From Lachnospiraceae bacterium UBA3804 (GTDB taxonomy: Bacteria > Bacillota > Clostridia > Lachnospirales > Lachnospiraceae), in assembly GCA_002368665.1 (NCBI GenBank), contig DFEK01000012.1, positions 40,682-104,681 on the forward strand: DNA of 64,000 bases, written 5' to 3'. Below the pieces are notes generated by a model. The model was given only the letters and a program-made list of their open reading frames with translations, was not told the DNA's origin and ran no database searches. Below are positions 60,222 to 64,000 of the stretch, piece after piece; position 1 is the stretch's first letter, and each line of letters starts with the position of its first letter. A program made the position numbers and the translations under genes.

Positions 60222-60899
60222 ATGGAGTTTAACTATTTATTTGAAAAGTATCAAGAGATTTACAAGAAGAACAGAAGAAGATCATTTAAGAAACTTCAAG
60301 TATACGAAAAGATATTTTTGATTTTATTAATTCTTAATGGATTGCTCGCAGCTATATTTGCCACGTTGAATATGTTAATGCTAGCATGGATTTCCGTACT
60401 GGTAATGCTTGCAGCATTAGTTGTTCTAAACATAATTAGAAAAAATCCTAAGGAGAAAAAACGATATTTATTGGAAGAACTTGGTCCGACCGTAAACAAT
60501 AACATGAAAGATTTGGTTGAATTACTATCGAGCGAAGAGTTTCAAGTGAACATCGACAGTCAGGAGGAGTTGGACAGATTAATCCAATATGCCAAAGAAG
60601 GAATCGACAGATATGATTACTTTAAAGATGGGAAAACCCTTTTTAGTGTGGTGGGAAAGTATCTATTGCTTCCGGCAACAGGGATTTTTATTGTTGAGTA
60701 CCTTAAAGATGTAAATTACATAGGGATTATTAACCGAGCAGTAATTCTTATTTTGGCAGGATGCTTTATAATCTTTTTTGTTCAGACGATTACGATGGAT
60801 TTGGTCGATATTTTGAACCCCGAAAAGAAATGGCTGAAATACTTTATACGTGACATGGAAGAATTGAAAGTGTTTAGCAATAAGGCAAAACAATTCTGA
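60222..60899 (+). CDS. Membrane protein of unknown function
   Basis: A 225-residue protein with an N-terminal basic helix, four membrane helices (about 30-50, 53-70, 145-163 and 170-192) and a charged cytoplasmic middle and tail. AT-rich and Lys/Ile-rich compared with the core genes. Not recognised. RBS AAGGAG, 9 nt before the ATG. Confidence 0.65.
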   Translation: MEFNYLFEKYQEIYKKNRRRSFKKLQVYEKIFLILLILNGLLAAIFATLNMLMLAWISVLVMLAALVVLNIIRKNPKEKKRYLLEELGPTVNNNMKDLVELLSSEEFQVNIDSQEELDRLIQYAKEGIDRYDYFKDGKTLFSVVGKYLLLPATGIFIVEYLKDVNYIGIINRAVILILAGCFIIFFVQTITMDLVDILNPEKKWLKYFIRDMEELKVFSNKAKQF

Positions 60900-60922
60900 T
60901 TATTATTTCTTTGGACAAGAAT

Positions 60923-61027
60923 ATTTCTTGTCAAGCAGTTTCTCTTCGATTTTTGGGCAGAAACGTACCATTCAGACGTGATTTATGTCGTTTCGTACAA
61001 AAAGCATAGAAAATATTTACAAGAAAT
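60923..61027 (+). repeat. Accessory-region repeat, copy 2
   Basis: TTTCTTGTCAAGCA, CTTCGATTTTTGGGCAGAAACGTACC, ATTCAGAC, ATTTATGTCGTTTCGTAC and a trailing AAAAAGCATAGAAAA. Nearly identical to copy 3 (63819-63925). It ends about 37 bp before the 61064 gene. Confidence 0.85.
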
Positions 61028-61063
61028 GATATGACTTTTATTGATTTAGAAAGGAGACCAGCT

Positions 61064-61351
61064 ATGAAAAGGGTTAGAAATGCAGGATTAGGATTAATTA
61101 TGAGCTTACTTATTGCAATTAGTATTCCGGTAACATCTTTTGCGGCACCGGGATCTGATTATTGTTGTGCTTCAGGCAGCAATCAAGTAACCGGCGGATA
61201 CACGTATCATGGTAGTTCATCGCATATGTATTGGGCGAATATATGCTACTATACGTACGATCAAGAAGTAGCATATAGGACATGCATTATTTGTAATAAG
61301 CATACTACGTGTTTTGGCGACAAATATAATGAACATCATAGTTTACATTGA
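61064..61351 (+). CDS. Secreted Cys/His-rich small protein
   Basis: A 95-residue precursor with a clear signal peptide (basic start, hydrophobic core, cleavage after SFA near residue 27). The mature part, about 67 residues, is rich in Cys (CC, CYY, CIIC, C), His and Tyr, with HHSLH at the end; the CxxC pair with HTTC suggests a zinc-binding or disulfide-bonded peptide. Not recognised; a bacteriocin-like or signalling role is possible but unsupported. The start at 61064 follows AAAGGAG. Confidence 0.72.
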   Translation: MKRVRNAGLGLIMSLLIAISIPVTSFAAPGSDYCCASGSNQVTGGYTYHGSSSHMYWANICYYTYDQEVAYRTCIICNKHTTCFGDKYNEHHSLH

Positions 61352-61381
61352 TAACAAGGGTAATATCTTTGTATAATAAAT

Positions 61382-61402
61382 AGGAGCCAGGTGCTCCTTT
61401 TT
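61382..61402 (+). terminator. Terminator of the secreted peptide gene
   Basis: AGGAGC-CAGGT-GCTCCT followed by TTTTTA. Confidence 0.75.
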
Positions 61403-61418
61403 ATTTTATGGAGGCGCT

Positions 61419-63548
61419 ATGAACAAAAAAGTAAAAGAAATTATCATATGTATAAGTGTATTTGTAATATGTGCAATTATTTTCTTTTTTCTCTTTTTGT
61501 GGAAAAAGTATGTTACAAAACGAAGCGGAGAGTATCAGACGGTATCAATGGATTTATCGAATACATATGAAGGGTATTACAGAAAATACGTTGATAGTTA
61601 TGAATATTCGTACATAGCCGATGTAGATAATAATTCACATTTTCTGGGTGTTTATAATCTTGAAAGTGGAGAGTACAAAAAACATAGGATTAATTCTCCG
61701 GCTTATATTTCAAGGAATGAAGGAAATGATAAGGAATATTGGAATGGTAGGATTGCGGCAAATGAAGAGCTCGTTTTTCTTCTTTTTTTTCATGCGGAAT
61801 TATCGGATGGAATTGAAAGTTATCATGAATTTAGATTATTTAAATATAATCAAAATGGAGAATACATTGAGGACATATTAATAAACGTGACGGATGAAGT
61901 TGAGATTGAGAATATATACTGTGACTCGTCCTATTTATATTGTTTAATGAAAAAAGGGGATACTTATTCTATTGATATTTACTCATTATCAGGCGAATAT
62001 ATAGAGGGGTATGAATATAAACAGATACCTCAAATTATTGAAGTGAAATCGGGAGGAATTCTATGTAAACACAATAATCAACTGGAGATAATAACAGGGA
62101 GAGAAAAGAAAAACATTGACATAAAAGCAGATATCCTCATTGAAAGCGAGGATGAGAAATACGATTTTGTTTATTACAACAAAAAGAAATTATACGGGTT
62201 TAATATATTGAATGGAAAGTCATCTATAATTTTTAAAGGGGAAATTGAGCGTATAGAAAATTGCTTTCAATATAATGATGAAAAACTATATCGGTATGAA
62301 TGGTATGATGCAAAACATGTCAATTTATTAATGATATTATTAAACAAAAAACAGGAAGTAGATTCAAGAGAACCCCTTTACATGGCAACAATTAACTCTA
62401 ATATTCCGTATGATTTGGTGAATGAATTTAATTCGGAAAATAATGATTATAAAATAGAGGTTATTTATTTTGAGTCACAAAAAGAGCTGATGACCTATTT
62501 AGGGGAAGGAAAAACGGTCGATATATATGACTTATCGGGATTGGATTCTGACAATATGTATAAAAAAGGACTATTGTGTAATTTGTATCCCAAATTAAAA
62601 AGAGATGGTTATTTAGAGAGTATTTCTAATGAGTCATTGAAGTGCATTAGTTATAGCGATGATGAGGTGTGTTATATCTCACCGGGTTTTTTTGTAGAAA
62701 CATTTATTGAAAATGTAACAGATGAAGCCGATTGGGATTTGGACAGGCTAATGAATATTGCGGAAAATGATGCCCAATTTTATGATAGTAAAGTAATGCT
62801 ATTATATTTATATGCTGCCAGGGAGAACCTGTTTTTTGACAGAGAAACAAAAAAAGTATTTTTTCAAACGGATGAGGCAAAAAGATTATTAGAATACACT
62901 GGTTATTTTGAATCTGCTAAAAACATGAACAGTGATTATTATGCAAATTGCATGGATCATGTTATTAAAGACGGAGGGGCGATTCAAACAGAAATTGGAA
63001 TTAGAGAGCTACGATTTATTATTGATTATAATAATAAGGCGTTGAACAAAATACATATAGTCGGATATCCAAAGGAGGAAAAGCCTTGTTCATACTTCTT
63101 TCCAACAATGCAAATTGGGATAGGATCAGGTTCGGATCATCAGGAAATATCATGGTCATTTGTAAAGAAAATGCTCACATATGAATATGGATTAAAATAC
63201 AACTATGCAAATGGTTCCTTTCCAATAAGAACTGATTGTCTGGCGGAGATTAATGCTTTAATGTGCAGTGAAGAAACGATTAATCATGAGATAATTGGAA
63301 CGGTTGATCCAAAGGCAGGAGGGATCGTTTTTTCGTTTTTGCAGATAGATAATTACACAGATGTTCCCTCTGTTGAGGAGATTGAAAAATATGAAATGGT
63401 TTTAAAAGAGCTTAAACCATATGATTTAGATTATTCGGTTTATGGAATAATATTAGAAGAAATGGAACCATATTGGGCCGGACAGAAAGGAATTGACGAT
63501 GTGTGTAGAATATTGGATGGAAGAGTTAAGACCTATTTAAATGAGTAG
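61419..63548 (+). CDS. Membrane-anchored solute-binding-like protein, paralogue of the 23760 gene
   Basis: A 709-residue protein with one N-terminal membrane helix (about 6-30) and no lipobox. It repeats the layout of the 23.8 kb lipoprotein: a beta-rich region (about 40-310) and a solute-binding-like half (about 320-709, with NSNIPYDLVNEFNSENNDYKIEVIY and GLLCNLYPKL). No transport genes adjoin it. AT-rich. Start after TGGAGG. Confidence 0.7.
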   Translation: MNKKVKEIIICISVFVICAIIFFFLFLWKKYVTKRSGEYQTVSMDLSNTYEGYYRKYVDSYEYSYIADVDNNSHFLGVYNLESGEYKKHRINSPAYISRNEGNDKEYWNGRIAANEELVFLLFFHAELSDGIESYHEFRLFKYNQNGEYIEDILINVTDEVEIENIYCDSSYLYCLMKKGDTYSIDIYSLSGEYIEGYEYKQIPQIIEVKSGGILCKHNNQLEIITGREKKNIDIKADILIESEDEKYDFVYYNKKKLYGFNILNGKSSIIFKGEIERIENCFQYNDEKLYRYEWYDAKHVNLLMILLNKKQEVDSREPLYMATINSNIPYDLVNEFNSENNDYKIEVIYFESQKELMTYLGEGKTVDIYDLSGLDSDNMYKKGLLCNLYPKLKRDGYLESISNESLKCISYSDDEVCYISPGFFVETFIENVTDEADWDLDRLMNIAENDAQFYDSKVMLLYLYAARENLFFDRETKKVFFQTDEAKRLLEYTGYFESAKNMNSDYYANCMDHVIKDGGAIQTEIGIRELRFIIDYNNKALNKIHIVGYPKEEKPCSYFFPTMQIGIGSGSDHQEISWSFVKKMLTYEYGLKYNYANGSFPIRTDCLAEINALMCSEETINHEIIGTVDPKAGGIVFSFLQIDNYTDVPSVEEIEKYEMVLKELKPYDLDYSVYGIILEEMEPYWAGQKGIDDVCRILDGRVKTYLNE

Positions 63549-63714
63549 TAGATTGATATAATGATGAGTTTTTTCTCAATTTGATTATAAGAGTACAGAG
63601 GGGGTCTTCCGCTTTCGAATTAAAAGGCAGAACTTTTAGCCGATTTCTAAATATCCGGCAGAGCAGATTTTCCCGAAAGCAAACTTTTTGAATAAAGCAA
63701 CTTATGTTGAAGTG
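63549..63714. other. Possible remnant sequence
   Basis: No convincing gene. A short non-ATG reading frame (RGSSAFELKGRTFSRF) runs to a stop, suggesting decay. A terminator follows at 63715-63740. Confidence 0.35.
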
Positions 63715-63740
63715 AAAGGAACCGAGAAATCGGTTCCTTT
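63715..63740 (+). terminator. Terminator in the accessory region
   Basis: AAAGGAACCGA/TCGGTTCCTTT with a GAAA loop and T tail; 12-bp stem. Confidence 0.8.
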
Positions 63741-63818
63741 TCCTGCGATAAAACAGGAGAGCACGTTCCCGGCTTGCTTGGGAAAACAATTATGATGGTT
63801 ACTTTTTCGAACCCTCTT

Positions 63819-63925
63819 ATTTCTTGTCAAGCACTTTTTCTTCGATTTTTGGCAAAAAACATACCATTCAGACGCGATTTATGTCGTTTCGTGCTTAAGC
63901 CATAGAAAAGATTTGAAAAAAATGA
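63819..63925 (+). repeat. Accessory-region repeat, copy 3
   Basis: TTTCTTGTCAAGCA, CTTCGATTTTTGGCAAAAAACATACC, ATTCAGAC, ATTTATGTCGTTTCGTGC, and CATAGAAAA. By analogy with copies 1 and 2 it should lie upstream of another gene, whose start would be at or beyond the window end (ATG codons near 63976-63980, not supported enough to call). Confidence 0.85.
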
Positions 63926-64000
63926 TAAGAAAGAGTTGTGGCGAATGTGCCCGAAACGGATGGTTTTGGGATAAATGAATGATAATTGCGGATTATCGAT

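Noticed and set aside
63526..63789. Minus-strand 87-codon frame at the window end
   Set aside because: It overlaps a terminator hairpin and the end of a real gene, with no ribosome site.
59600..64000. Prophage or conjugative element
   Set aside because: Despite AT-rich, repeat-bearing sequence, no integrase, transposase, phage structural or mobilisation gene is seen within the window.
1..64000. tRNA or rRNA genes
   Set aside because: I looked for TTCGA-type T-arms and CCA-adjacent cloverleaf patterns and found none that fold convincingly.

Overview
The window looks like a chromosomal segment of a low-to-mid GC Gram-positive anaerobe of the class Clostridia, most likely a Lachnospiraceae relative. 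This rests on strong AGGAGG-type ribosome binding sites, TTGACA/TATAAT promoters, a T-box, a c-di-GMP-I riboswitch, the rqcP-divIC-tilS-hpt-ftsH gene order, a class III fructose bisphosphatase, a DUF6472 protein and radical-SAM/ferredoxin genes. No rRNA, tRNA, CRISPR array, integrase or transposase was seen. yabP and yabQ are absent between rqcP and divIC, which fits a lineage that does not sporulate.

Layout. 0-3 kb: a DUF4230 protein, a transglutaminase-like lipoprotein and a two-TM protein. 2.9-7.4 kb: a T-box leader (specifier probably CUC, Leu), an isopropylmalate-synthase-like protein that has lost its metal ligands but kept the LeuA regulatory domain, and a TIM-barrel/acyl-CoA-ligase fusion. 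7.4-14.3 kb: cca, HU, rqcP, divIC, tilS, hpt and ftsH. 14.3-21.2 kb: a candidate small RNA, a GH13 glucosidase translationally coupled to a CdaR-like regulator, a NrdG-like activase and a large membrane protein. 21.2-26 kb: a DUF402-hflK-hflC operon and a solute-binding-like lipoprotein. 26-33.3 kb: a complete F-type ATP synthase operon (atpZ-I-B-E-F-H-A-G-D-C) whose c subunit carries the Na+-type ligand pattern. 33.4-41 kb: small proteins, an Smr protein, fbp, TPR/DUF4037, zinc-ribbon and sirtuin genes, and rpsF-ssb-rpsR. 41-46.4 kb: a pilin gene behind a c-di-GMP-I riboswitch, divergent from gdpP-rplI-dnaB, then a ferredoxin.

46.4-54.4 kb: small redox-type genes, tadA, a hydrolase and a GT2 gene whose start codons overlap head to head, and an operon reading fakB-fakB-fakA-plsX-like. 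54.4-59.6 kb: 37-bp tandem repeats, then a five-gene lipid cassette (Cys-type hydrolase, adenylation-ACP fusion, two PlsC-like acyltransferases, free ACP). Together, 50-59.6 kb looks like one acyl-activation and acyl-transfer district: the Fak genes phosphorylate free fatty acids, PlsX exchanges acyl-phosphate with acyl-ACP, and the divergent cassette would load and transfer acyl chains from dedicated carrier proteins.

59.6-64 kb is AT-rich and accessory-like. It holds a four-TM protein, a secreted Cys/His-rich peptide and a second solute-binding-like protein paralogous to the one at 23.8 kb, interspersed with three copies of a ~105-bp non-coding repeat.

The leading candidates for undescribed biology are the T-box-controlled pseudo-IPMS/ligase operon, the acyl-transfer cassette, the covarying three-way-junction intergenic element (3.2 kb and 47.5 kb) and the repeat-associated accessory island. 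All function calls are made by reading motifs; no database search was possible.
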